Source of the DNA: Opeltia flavorubescens
Lineage: Eukaryota; Ascomycota; Lecanoromycetes; Teloschistales; Teloschistaceae
Assembly (NCBI GenBank): GCA_000442125.1
Contig: KE546967.1
Coordinates: 682,001 to 746,000 of the forward strand
Direction: 5' to 3'
DNA length: 64,000 nt
The notes under the pieces were generated by a model. The model did no database searches and was not told the origin of the DNA. It worked only from the letters and a program-made list of their open reading frames with translations. Every line of letters starts with the position of its first letter. Position 1 is the stretch's first letter. Positions 1 to 11,034 of this stretch are shown here, one piece after another. The translations under genes were made by a program, and so were the position numbers.

Positions 1-2019
1 CCCGCACAGGACGAGCTAGAGATCAAAAGGCGAGATCTTCTGGGAACCTCGGATTGGATTGGATTGGAGAGAATTCAACCAGTCAGGATTAAATTTCCAG
101 AAGTTGAAGACCGAGACTTGATAGGCAAGAGGCGCCGCGTTAGCACTGATCAATATCAGGCAATGCTTGCAACGAATCAGTACCGAAGGCCAATCGTCAA
201 CCCTTACGAGAAGCTCCAAATGCTACAAAGGAGATCGAACCTAGGATCAAGCCCGGAGAAAATCAGCGTTCATATCGGTTCTTCTAGTAGAGACTCGTCG
301 AGAAGACGAAGAAGAGAAAGTAGCCTAGGAAATTCCCATCGGCAATTCGCTCGCGCATCGCAGGAGATGCTTTTCGATGATCAAGAGTCCGCTAAGGCAG
401 CATTGCTCGGCCAGATATCGACGCCCAATTCGATTCAGCATTCTATGAACGCTTCCGATGAAATGCTGTTTGACCGCGAATGGTCTGGCATTGCATCGCC
501 TCTTGGGACGGAAAACGCTTGCCTTAGCAATCTCAACAGTGGCGTTCAGCCTATGGAAGACCAAACCCATGCTCTGATGGCTGATGGAGCCAGCGGGATG
601 GATGCGTCAAATCACATGCAGAAGTCACAGCATGCTCAAACGGATCTCGATGGCGCTTGCGTTCCAAATAATACAGACCTAGACAGAACCTGCTTTCAAT
701 CTGAAGCACCCAGACCGAATCGAAATCTCTCCCCTGTTGCTCTATTAGATTCTGTGCGTTCGGACCACAGGGTATTTGCAGTCCATGAACGAGATTCGGA
801 CTTGGTTCAAGGATCTCGTGCGCAACCGCGACGCCGTTTCATTGATGGAATTTCACCAGAAAGAAGGCAATTAGGCACCTGTAGAAAAGCCGACAGCCAG
901 CATCCGAAACAGCTGCCAGTGGCTGATCTAGAGAAACAATCAAATGGACAGGTCTTCGCACAAGCGACTGCACGAGATCTCTCCAAACTCTTTCCTTCTG
1001 ATACTCCAGATCTAACCTTGCGTACCGCTAATGATGGCAGGAGATCAGGAAAGGAGGCCGAAGTCGCTGACTCTGAAGTTCAGGTGAAGGACACCACCCA
1101 AGCTTTACAAAAAACCCAGCGTGTCGACGTGATTGAGTATCCTTTAGAGAGAAACGTTGGAACGCCTGCTGTCCCGAAGCCCTTAGCTCATTCACAGGAT
1201 GCCGCATCTGTTCTCGCAGAAGAAGTCCTTACCAATCCACGCTCGGAAACCTTTGCAACAGAGCCTGCCCCTGAACAAACCCTTCCAACACAGCTGCCAC
1301 CAGGTCCCATCGCGGAAGATGAAGAAATTATCTGGCGGACTTTCGTCTTCGGCACCGACGACCCCGACAAAGACTGGACCTTTGAAAACCCCGTACAGAT
1401 CCCCACTCTTAACCGAAAACCATCCGGTGCCGAAGTCTCGTCCCCCATACATCCCCTTTTCAACACATCTCCTAAGACAAACGAGCATAACAGCAACCTA
1501 GTGCAGAAAACACAGCCTTCCCTCCTTGCTGAAGCCTCTTCTTCTTCATCTGCTGCTGCTGCTTCAAATCTGACCAATACCAGCTCCTCAAGTCCCGCAC
1601 GCCCACAACCTCTGCCCTCTACCATTGCGGACTTCGCTCCAACATCATCATCCCCAGATGCCGTCAATCCCGAACCACGATCCGGTAGTCCAGAAAACAG
1701 AACCCAGCATTCCGTGCAAGCACAAGCCACTTCCTCGGACGAGCTTGTGATTTCTTCTTCCTCACCACGACGTGTCCTTCCACCGCCAGTGACGTTTAAA
1801 GTACCGAAACGGTATGTAGGGGAGAGTTCGGGCCCGGTGCAGCCGGTACGGTTGGGCGTAAATGGGGGTTTGAGAAGGAGGAAGAAGAAGAAGGAAGAGG
1901 ATGATACGACTTATGGAGCAAATGGGAGGGGGAGGACGGGAAGGAGGGATTGGAAGGTTGGGGTTGAAGAAGAGGTTGCGGAGGACGAAGATGGAGAGGA
2001 GGATGAGATCGTCGACTGA
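1..2019 (+). CDS. Disordered protein of unknown function, 5' end cut off by the window
   Basis: The reading frame is open from base 1 to the TGA-terminated end near 2019, so the start lies upstream. The first visible residues include KRRDLLGTSDWIGL followed by basic stretches, a short N-terminal pattern I have seen in uncharacterised fungal proteins but cannot tie to a function. The rest is low-complexity: Ser/Arg-rich near residues 70-95, a short motif used twice (SQEMLFD and SDEMLFD, about 40 residues apart), poly-Ser/Ala in the middle, then a Lys/Arg cluster (RRRKKKKEE) and an acidic tail ending EDGEEDEIVD. No enzyme domain, signal peptide or membrane segment is visible. The basic cluster could be a nuclear localisation signal; that is inference. 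The opposite-strand frames here are shadows. Confidence 0.7.
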   Translation, partial: PAQDELEIKRRDLLGTSDWIGLERIQPVRIKFPEVEDRDLIGKRRRVSTDQYQAMLATNQYRRPIVNPYEKLQMLQRRSNLGSSPEKISVHIGSSSRDSSRRRRRESSLGNSHRQFARASQEMLFDDQESAKAALLGQISTPNSIQHSMNASDEMLFDREWSGIASPLGTENACLSNLNSGVQPMEDQTHALMADGASGMDASNHMQKSQHAQTDLDGACVPNNTDLDRTCFQSEAPRPNRNLSPVALLDSVRSDHRVFAVHERDSDLVQGSRAQPRRRFIDGISPERRQLGTCRKADSQHPKQLPVADLEKQSNGQVFAQATARDLSKLFPSDTPDLTLRTANDGRRSGKEAEVADSEVQVKDTTQALQKTQRVDVIEYPLERNVGTPAVPKPLAHSQDAASVLAEEVLTNPRSETFATEPAPEQTLPTQLPPGPIAEDEEIIWRTFVFGTDDPDKDWTFENPVQIPTLNRKPSGAEVSSPIHPLFNTSPKTNEHNSNLVQKTQPSLLAEASSSSSAAAASNLTNTSSSSPARPQPLPSTIADFAPTSSSPDAVNPEPRSGSPENRTQHSVQAQATSSDELVISSSSPRRVLPPPVTFKVPKRYVGESSGPVQPVRLGVNGGLRRRKKKKEEDDTTYGANGRGRTGRRDWKVGVEEEVAEDEDGEEDEIVD

Positions 2020-2248
2020 TAGATGTACAGGATATTATATGTGGGGAAGAAAATAGTCTGCTGGCAAAGCAACTATAGCTGAAATGGAGCTCTTACGATT
2101 TGATATTAGATGGCCGCTAGATCGATACAACCTAAGCAGAGGTATCGATTTGGAGTCCATCCAACAGTATTTTGGGATGAATAAGAACCCGACAGCTCTT
2201 ATTTCACTCGGAAAAAAGACATCGTCGAAGCAAACGGACTTCCCAAAC

Positions 2249-4683
2249 CTAGAGAAAGATATCCGGGTATCGAAGATCCGCATGCTCCTCAAGGTGTTCC
2301 ATCCATTGCTTCAAGAACTTGCTACCCCTAAACACATTCTCGTTAGCATTGTTTACTTGACAACATTTCATAGAGAGCGGCAGGAACGAAAGATAAAACT
2401 TACTTCCCCACAGTCTCCGAATCGCCAATAACACAAAGGTGTCTCTTTGGTCTCGTCATCGCCACTATCACCCAGATCAGTATAAGCACTCCTGTTTTCA
2501 CCAAATTCCCCAAAATCATTTCAATCACTGTTGAAAAACAGGAGAGGGTAAAGAATACACACCATTCAACCTTCTCTTCTCTCCCAAAAACCCTACTTCC
2601 CCATCCCCATTACTCCTCACCAAACTAACCACCACAGCTTCCTTCTCCCTCCCCTGAAACCCATCCACACTTCCCACTTCCACGCCCTCGCACCCATCCT
2701 TCTCCCTCAGCGCCCCCCTCAGTAGAGAAACCTGCGCATTATACGGCGTCACGACTGCCATATCCTCCGTCTTGACGCCCGCTTCGACCAAAGCAACAAC
2801 ATGCTTCGTCACGAGCAGAACCTCCGAGGGGTTCGATTTACTCGTCGAATCTTGCAGCAGCGCAGATTTCGAAATCGAGGACGTATCTTCATTATGCAGG
2901 ATATCCAGTTCTGGGAAATCGCCGCCTTGAGTGTCGTAGAAGACGAGCGGAACGCGGGTGTCTTCTGTGTCTTGGACAGGGTATGAGAGGTCCTTGAGTA
3001 AGCGTGCGGCAACGCTTTTGGCGGCGAGGAGCTGGGAGTCGTACATGGCTGTGGAAGGGAAGGACATTATTGAGGCGTGCATGCGATATTGGGTATTAAG
3101 CATTCGTTTTATGGAAGGGCCGTGGAGGTGGAGAAGGCGGTCGAAGAGGGTGATGGAGAGGGATGTAGGAAGGCTGGAGGTTGATTTCTCTTTGCTTTTG
3201 GGTTTAGACGGCGCATGATCGGCGTTGGAAGATTTGATTGTGGGAGGGAGTTGTAAGTGGTCGCCTGCAAGGACGAGCTTCTTGGCTGAAAGAAGCGGTA
3301 TCCAGCACTGAGCTTCGAGAGCTTGGCTACCTTCGTCGATAATCACAACGTCAAACTCTTCATGCCGCAGTTGGTATCCTCCGGCCCCGTGGAGCGTAGC
3401 AAGGACAACCTTACTTCCTTGGACTAGGTTACTGACGCACTGCTTCTCCCGCTCTCGATACTCTTTCCTGAGCTCTTTGATGTCGCCGTAGATTGCTCTA
3501 CGTTCCTTTCCATTACGTGTCTTCTTGATGCTCGCTTGTTTGTCATCCATTTCTTTGCGAATATCCTTAACGATGGCAGCTGCGTCGGACGTCTGAGTAA
3601 GTACGTCGAGGGAGTGGTCGAGGACGCTCGGGAGAAGGCGAGCAAGGTGGCCAAGGCGAACGATCGGGACTTTATGAGGAGCAAGGCGCTCGACTATGTT
3701 ATCGACCGAGATATTGGACGGACCGCATACGAGAACACGCTTTGATCGTTTTACCAGTTGCAGAATGAGTTCGATCAGGGTATAGGTCTTTCCTGTCTGT
3801 CCTACCAATTAGGTCTGTACTGTCTCTGAAGTGGAACAGACACGGTCTTACGCCTGGTGGTCCGTGGATCAATGCCACTTCCCTTGAGGCAAGGGCAAAT
3901 TTGACAGCGTCGCGTTGTGAGTCGTTCAAAGTAGGATCGTCGAAATTAAGATTCTCCAAGCCCTGTGCGACTGGCGTTGGAGAGTTGAGGCCGAACAAGA
4001 CTCGCATTAAACTTGGATAATCGTTCTCTTCCATCTTCTTTAACTTCTCCATTGTCCAATTCATCCTAAGCCAATGCCTGTCAGAATGACTTTTCTTTAA
4101 TCTTCACGGGCTACTAACTCACCGTTTGTAGGTAACATCATTGGCAAGCTTGACTCTGGAGAAGACCCTTGCAGTCAGTTTCCCTCCAATATCCAGAGGT
4201 ATCAAATAATCACATAACGAACAGCGCGACCCACAGTAACACTCACACCCACAGCCTTCCTCCCAGTCCATCTCCATCATCTTCCTCCTTGTCCAATGCA
4301 ATTTGCACCGACTTACGAGTCAGTCTCACAACAACGCCCTCTAAAGCCTTTCCCTCTATGCTCTTCTTCTCCGCTTTCCTCTCTCCACCTTTGGGCTGTT
4401 GTCCAATTCGCACAATGTCTCCGACCCGGATGCCATGATCTCCTAACTCTTCTCCTCCAACAGCATTGTCCTGTTCAAGCTCAAGTACGGTTTTACCGCC
4501 TAGACCGGTGCGCTGGGAGGAGAGACTTAAGTTCGTGATAGCAAGCCCGGCACGTGAAAGAGTACGTGGAGAATGGGTGGATAATAACAGGGAATTTTGC
4601 GAGGTCTCGGCAGCAAGTTCCGAAGCGAGCAAAGATAGCTGGCTTGCGGCAAAAGCGTTGATATCGAGAGCTTTGAAAGTCAT
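2249..4683 (-). CDS. HCS1: Hcs1/IGHMBP2-type SF1 DNA helicase (DNA polymerase alpha-associated helicase A)
   Basis: This is a UPF1-like superfamily 1 helicase of the Hcs1/SMUBP2 group, which unwinds nucleic acid 5'-3' and co-purifies with DNA polymerase alpha in yeast. I assemble six exons: 4683-4247, 4155-4123, 4065-3852, 3796-2563, 2464-2404 and 2327-2249. They sum exactly to 685 codons plus stop. Visible motifs in order: N-terminal region ending RLWVVKLANDVTYKR; motif I GPPGTGKT, split by an intron after GPPG; motif II DEGSQA; GDHLQLPPT (motif III); QYRMH (motif IV); VGSVDGFQGREK (motif V); and NVAMTRPKRHL (motif VI), with an intron after the first base of its Val codon. I chose the ATG at 4683 over the in-frame ATG at 4719 because the family usually starts close to the NAFAASQLSLL segment. 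It is convergent with the gene to its left, with 229 bases between the stops. Confidence 0.93.
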
Positions 4684-6048
4684 GTCGATCACTAGCAGCG
4701 TCGAGAGCGTCAAGCTCATCCGATGGGCTGTTTAGTGAATGGCATGAATAAATAAGGCCCGGAAAGCCACCGACGTATTGATAAGATAAAGCTACGATTG
4801 ATTACTCTAAATTGGGCTTAAGCTTTTTCGTTTTCAACAATCGTATATTCGTGACGAATTATCTTTTCACAAGCAAGGTTCTATTTTTTGCTTATAAAAG
4901 CGTATTGATGGCAGGCAGTTCTCCAATTTAGGGAGCTCGGTACCCTTTACAGCAGCCCCGATGCATTGTTGTGGCACGGAAAGCCGAGGTTTAGTGAACC
5001 TCACAGACCTCGATACAAGATATGCATCTACGATTGCCTACGACCAAAGAAACGTCACAATGGTAAGGTTGCACCTTCGATCATTAAGCTTAATCTCAAT
5101 TCGACAAGGCATGCCAATCGGAGAATCAGACACTCAAAAGGTCAGATACTCCGACGACTGAACCTCGAATGCATCATCTGGTTCATGCCATGAGTGTAGA
5201 CGAGTATAGGCGATGAGAACTCGAAACGGACACACATAATTCCAAAGATGGATGAGCAAAGCAGTTTTCCTCGGACGCAGAAGCATGTACCTTGTGGTAC
5301 GCCTGACATCACTTCTGAGCTCAAACACTTGGCAATGCCGGGACGATCTGATCCCAAGAGAGCTGGAGAGGGGCAAATTGTCGGGGCCCAGCATTGTGTC
5401 GGTGAAGCAGAGATAGACCAAGCAGCTTTGGACCATGGGAGGCCTTAAAACTTAAGAGTGGTCTGCCTCCCATGTCGAAAGCCATTAGCTACCCTAGCCA
5501 CAAGAGAAACACTGACTAAGGGTCGCGGACATCTGCAAAGGGGAAAGTCCCAAGTTGGTTCAGCTGCAGAGGTTGTGGGAAGAGGTCTGCAGAGTATGGA
5601 GTAGGCAATTGACTTTTTGGGGGCCAGGATGCTGTGCAGTCACTCAGCCACATGTCGGCGCTAGAAGTGCTGTTGGTGCCTCTTCTAGTTGCCGAACGGA
5701 TTCTTTGCCAGAACACTACCAAGACCATACTGCGCATTGGATGAACCATTCCGCGCGACAAGTGCGGACTTTTGACCGAAAACTATGATGCATTCTCTTG
5801 CAGCAATGCGTCAATGCATCGGGCTTGAGCCTCATGTGGCTTGACCCAAGGTAAGGCGAGCTTTCCTCCAGCTTTCATCGGTCAACTCTGCGGTATAGCC
5901 AATGCGCCATTGATCGAAAGATGGAGCGCATCAAATCCTCAAGCCGATGGAAGGCTGGGTATAATAAGACAATGAAAGCCCAGTATTTTCCCGATATGTC
6001 ACGATCAGCATTCATTAATTGTCGTTCAATGAAATTTCGTCCTTCGTT
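4684..6048. other. Intergenic region with no supported gene
   Basis: This stretch separates the Hcs1 start from the zinc-finger gene. It contains only short ORFs without recognisable domains on either strand. AT-rich sequence around 4780-4910 could belong to the Hcs1 promoter. The true start of the zinc-finger gene may lie inside this interval. Confidence 0.5.
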
Positions 6049-8611
6049 ATGGCAATTGCTAGTGGCATTGGCCTCGCACATTTTGCACATGGTTCAATCC
6101 GGATTGTGTGTCCTGTATATCATAAGAAGAATCATTCGAGGTGGAGAGGGCGGCAGCATCTTCTTCAAGGCAAGCGAGCTACTGCTCTGTCCGGAAATAG
6201 GATCGAAGCGCACGCGCAGACACAATTGACCTTGTGAGTATCCAGAAGTCGGTTCACTACTTCATGCTGACTGAAACCTGTGCAGTAAGAGTGAAGTTTG
6301 CTGGGAGGAACTACTGAGCAACACGAAACCTGCTGCGAGGCGATTCAGGCCTAAGATATCCGAGTAGGTTCACAAGCTATTGCACCGGAAAAACATGCGC
6401 TCATATGCATCCTAATTTAGTTTGCTTGCGAATCTTCAGAAGCATCAGTCAAAGAACGAATCGAAGTCGAGTACTCATGATCAGTTGTATCTTAGCCTTA
6501 ACGCCCGGCGTGTGACTCGATTCAGAGGTATTGATAGCCTTCGGCACATCTATGACTGGACGGCCTCACTCCTCGAACGACTCTGTACCTTTGCGAACGG
6601 TAGAGGAAACCAGAAATGGCCATCGAAATCGTGGCCTTCGTTTTTTGACCATGTGGAGCATGGCAAAACCGTGGTGAAACTTAGCCAATATCTCAGAAAT
6701 CTTCAACAAGCTGCACTCGAGTCGTTAATCCATCATGGGCTCCAATTTTCCGTAGAAAGCTGCCAGAATTGGCAGCAGCACTGGCTCCAAAGGCAGACGA
6801 ATATTTCGGGAATGTTTTCCGAGTGGCCAAATGGTCGTCGTCCATTGAGCACGACGTGGCCTTGGAATATTCGACCATCGCTGGTGGTATTATGGGGTGT
6901 ATGTTGGATGTTCTACGATAATAGCACAAAATCAGTCCAAGAGCTGAGGCAGCAATTGGAAGACGAGGGGATCGCGTCATCGGTTTGGACACGTCTTCCG
7001 CCACAGTCCGCCACCCCAAGTCAACGTAAGCCCCAAAGGACCGATAACTTTATGACCTGATCATTGACTGACTCAACTGAAAGCAGACAGCATTACGAGT
7101 TGGACGACCGGGAATAATGATACATTTAACCATGAGCCTGCATGGTTAGGAGCAAGTGGAGGCAATGATGCGCGTCGCGCTAGTGGTAAGTTGAGTCATA
7201 CCTCTTTACGCGAGGTCACATGAGCCTTCTCCATATGTTGTGACTAAACGCTCAAGAAGGTACCCTGGTCGATACTTCTCCGTTGCCTGGATACCAATCT
7301 ACTCATCCGACACTCTTCAGTCCATATATAAGCTCGTACCCCGTCGAATCTCCAAATCCTTTGCCCGATGCTCCGCTTGCATGGCCCGAAGACCAAGATT
7401 CCTATTCTCTTCCAAATCTTGCACGCAATCCAGGCAACAATACACCACTACCTTTTCTTGCATCCCAGAGACATTCGGCTCCTAGCTCTTTAGCGACTCT
7501 TAGTCCCGAATACAATACCTGGCAACATACACTTGTGCTTCAGCCGCAGCACAGGCAACAACAGCCTCAACGCTCACTCCTTACTCCCCAGAGAAGGCTC
7601 CCTAGCACTAACTTTCAGCCTTATGTGGCTACTTCGCAGCAGGCAGTTTCACAAGGAGACAACCGAGCGGCTCCTGCCTTCTCACCCAGTCTCCCGCTGC
7701 CTGGAGAACAGATGCAGACATACCCTAGCCCACATAGTGACGTTTCCAAGGATGAAACAAGATCTTCGTGTTTCTCCCTACTACTAGGTCAAAATTTGAG
7801 CCCAAATATGATGCTCGCAGTATCTCCTAGCATGGAAAGTCATCAGTCCCCTCCCAATACTGAAAAAAGGACCGAGGAGCCTCCGAGGAACGCTGAGGGC
7901 TTGATCACTTGTGTTCATCCGAAATGCGTCAGAGATCCGCCGGTCTTCTCGCGGAGATGTGAATGGACGTAAGTACCTTGGTGCGCTGTCATGTTAGAAG
8001 ATCCCCCTTGTCCTGTGCTGACTTTCGAAATTCCGCAATGCTGATATCGACATAGGAAACACATGGACAAACATACTCGACCCTACATATGCAACCTTCC
8101 TGGCTGTGAGAAGGTCCGCGGCTTTACTTATTCGGGTGGATTATCGCGTCATCAGCGAGAAGTACATCGTCAGTATGGTGGACCGAAAGCTTCCTACATG
8201 TGCCCCCACAAGGATTGCAAGCGCAGTACTGGCTCAGGCTTCTCGAGGAGAGAAAATCTCCAGGAGCATTTAAGACGAGTGCATCGGCAAGTAGGGGATA
8301 CGGAGAGAGACAAGCAGGCCGCTGTCGAAGCGACCAGCCCAGTTCCCACCGAGCCAAGGAAACGAAGACGACGGGCTGGGGATGATGACGACGATGAAGA
8401 TGATAATGAAGCGGAGCCGGTCCTCCTTGAACCAAGGAAACGAAGGAGGAACGACAACGACACGGATGAAAATGATACTGAGTCTGATAAGAGCCATCGG
8501 AGGGGACTGTCGGCTGAGATTAAGAGATTGAGGAAAGAGCTTCAGGAGAAAGACGAACGATTACGAAAGCTCGAGCAGACGGTTGAGCTTCTGGTAAAAC
8601 GGATCACTTGA
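6049..8611 (+). CDS. Fungal C2H2 zinc-finger protein, probable transcription factor
   Basis: I read seven exons. Donors are near 6235, 6358, 7028, 7190 and 7970; acceptors are near 6290, 6420, 7086, 7257 and 8055. The 5' end is uncertain: 6049 is the first ATG in frame with the downstream splice phase. The N-terminal half (with IEAHAQTQL, then LLANLQKHQ and RFRGIDSLRHIYDWTASLLERL) looks helical, like the domain common at the start of fungal zinc-finger proteins of this type. A Pro/Gln-rich linker follows. Three C2H2-like fingers lie at the end: CVHPKCV...RRCEWTKHMDKH (split by an intron), YICNLPGCEK...RHQREVH and YMCPHKDCKR...EHLRRVH. The tail has two basic blocks (PRKRRRR and PRKRRRN), each followed by acidic residues, and ends in a predicted coiled coil (LRKELQEKDERLRKLEQTVELL). 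Nuclear DNA binding is inferred from the fingers; targets are unknown. Confidence 0.8.
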
Positions 8612-9625
8612 CTTCTCCAGCATTTCACCCTTTTTCTACGTCCGCCACTTATTTTCATTTTCCTGCTCGATCCGCAAAATTGCATAGCGAGGCGTTTTCG
8701 GTCTGGATTATTGGTTTTCTTTGAATGGGAAAGCAGGCTCTCCGCTTACGTCTTACGGTAAAGTTTGTATAATAGATAATTGGCAGATACCCCTAGATTG
8801 TAATCTTAGAGAAAAAGAAGGAAGATAGGAATAGACGTGGAATTGAACATACGTTTCATTTATAACATGATTAATCAATCCCAATAAATATCCACTTACC
8901 CTTTTTGGTTTCGCAATTCGTATTTCTCTGGTACATCATAGTTCTTCTGGACACAAGCCTACGTAACACGATTTTTGCCTGAATTCTCAGATAATATTTC
9001 CAATCCACGACAGAAACAATCTTCAATGCTTCATCGTTGATCAGCGAGCGGCAAGAGCATGCATGAAAAATCCCGACTGCTCCAGTATCTAACAGGAAGG
9101 TATTTCATAGCCACGACGCAAAGCTTTCCACATTAAAAATCAGAGCCATACAATGATATTTAGCTGTAAAGATTGGTCGAGGAAATCATCTGATAGCTAT
9201 AGGTGCGCTGACGCAATTTATTAATTTACGAAGTACGCCTTCTTGCTCGTACACTATGTCATCCACGTAAGAATGTAGATAGAGTCTGCATGGAGAAAGA
9301 GGAACCTTCAGAATGCGAACATGTTCTACATTTGTTGTTACATGCAAGTCTCTAGATAAGCTAGCTAGCAGAAGATTTCTTCAGAGCAAAAAAAAAGTCC
9401 TTCCATTCCCATCAATTCCCATCGAATGTACCAAGCGAGAACAGCAAATGGGTATCGACCGCCAAGGCGCCTTCCGTGTCATCATTATATCGTGTCATAT
9501 CGTGTCACACCCATGATAGTCCCATTGCAATCGCAAAGCAATCCATACCAGTCATCTAGATCCGTATCGCTGGTGTACCGATTTACCATGCCTCCCAAAC
9601 GCCGTAAGATCAATGCGTTAATCCA
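8612..9625. other. Intergenic region between convergent zinc-finger and GPCR genes
   Basis: No supported gene. Around 8750-8900 the sequence is AT-rich and fits 3' untranslated DNA. A short direct repeat (two copies of tatcgtgtca) lies near 9488-9508. Small ORFs in the right half are unsupported. Confidence 0.5.
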
Positions 9626-11034
9626 TCAGACCGCGTTATCCCCTCTCTTCCCTTCCATCACGAACCCAGTCAAACTATCCGTCACGCTCCCATTTTTCAT
9701 CTTCTTTCCCTCCTTCACCTCGCTTAGTTTTCTCGAAGATCTCGAACTCTTGGTCGATGACACCTTTCTTTTTGGCGCGCACCTCTCTACGAGATCCCAG
9801 AATAGAGCATTGCAGACTGCTCTTGTGGTGGCGAAGTAGATGACTCCATTCCAGAATCCCATCAATGGTAGGACGATCGCAGAGACGAAGTTGAGAGGGT
9901 AGGAGACGTCGTCGGGATGCGCGAGGTCGTAGATGCGGTTGATGGAGCTGGGTATCCAGGTGACGCAGAGCGAGACGAAAAAGAGGAGGGCGACTTTGGT
10001 GTAGCGCCAGGCGGCGGCGTTGGTTTCGAGGGCTGCACGGTAGCGTTTATAGGCGGAAGTCGAGTGTTGGGATGTGCGGTGCGAGGGCTCGAACGCGGTG
10101 CTCGGTGGGGAGGAGTCAATCGTCGTGGAGTATTGTTCGTAACCGTTGGGCGACGTGGTGGACTGAAGGTGAGGATTGTCAACACTGGGACGAGCAGCAT
10201 CGAAACAATTTGGCGGTGGGTTGAGCATATGGAACCCTGCGTGCTCGCTCGTGACGCAGACTTCCGTGGTCTTGGAGCCCGAAAAAGGTTCTTCGACTGA
10301 GGCTCGGGATGGCTGACGGAAGGCGCGGAGCTCCTCTCTCTTGTGGAAAATTTCTCGGCCAGCCAGGATGTAGAGGGTAAAAGAGACAAAGATGCAGATC
10401 CTGTCAATCCATGCAAGTAAGCGAGCGCCCAACGACATAACAATTGGTCTGTTCATACCATGCAGGAACGTAAAATGTTACTAATCGGAGGAATGCCCAG
10501 TCGCCCGAAACCCAACACCACAACTGTGCTGGTCCATAGATCTTGCCTCTACCTTGCGTGTTGACAAAACAGTAGATCAGGGCTATGATGAAGGGTGCTC
10601 CGTAACACAGCAGGAGATAGCGCCACTCGAGCGCCTTCAGCTGCTGGGCGTTGTACTTTTTGAAGAGGGTCAGGTAGACGTTGATTGCCATGGCTAGATT
10701 GAACAGTGCATCGGCAAGAAAGAACCTAGACTCAATCAGCCGCTTCCTTCTCTGAGTGCACTCGGGTCCAGTACATTTGAATGAGGAAGGCCTGAAACTG
10801 GCACAGAGCCGAATTCTGACCAGCTGTGATTCCATTTCGACTTATGAGGGTAGCAGCATTTCCCAGCAGATTTCCCCATGATGCATAGAAGATCAAGCGA
10901 TTGACAGGCTTCCTGAACTCCGGCGAGAAAGTGAAAGTCAAGATGATGAAGCTCGCACCCAGCAAGGAAAAGCAGGATGCCACTCTCTCCGTTCTTTCGA
11001 GGGCACGGAGCTGAGATGGAGTCAAGGAATTCAT
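9626..11034 (-). CDS. Seven-transmembrane receptor of the fungal cAMP-receptor-like (CRL, Dicty_CAR) class
   Basis: Three exons: 11034 to about 10773, about 10721 to 10466, and about 10418 to 9626, with in-frame joins FLIQM/FFLADALF and YVPAW/ICIFVSF. Seven hydrophobic segments can be read in order: ASCFSLLGASFIILTF, LIFYASWGNLLGNAATLI, FFLADALFNLAMAINVYL, YLLLCYGAPFIIALIYCF, LRLVTFYVPAWICIFVSF, VALLFFVSLCVTWIPSSI and FVSAIVLPLMGFWNGVIYF. A long cytoplasmic loop lies between segments 5 and 6, and the C-terminal tail is basic (APKRKVSSTKSSRSSRK). This pattern fits the cAMP-receptor-like GPCRs of filamentous ascomycetes (Neurospora GPR-1/2/3, Aspergillus GprH/I type), which signal through G proteins at the plasma membrane; the ligand is unknown. 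The ATG at 11034 starts MNSLTPSQLRALERTERV; an ATG at 11082 is a possible alternative. Confidence 0.88.

Noticed and set aside
1188-1730. 180-codon minus-strand ORF
   Set aside because: It lies opposite the Ser/Pro-rich coding frame of the gene at 1-2019, has no domain, and is best explained as a shadow.
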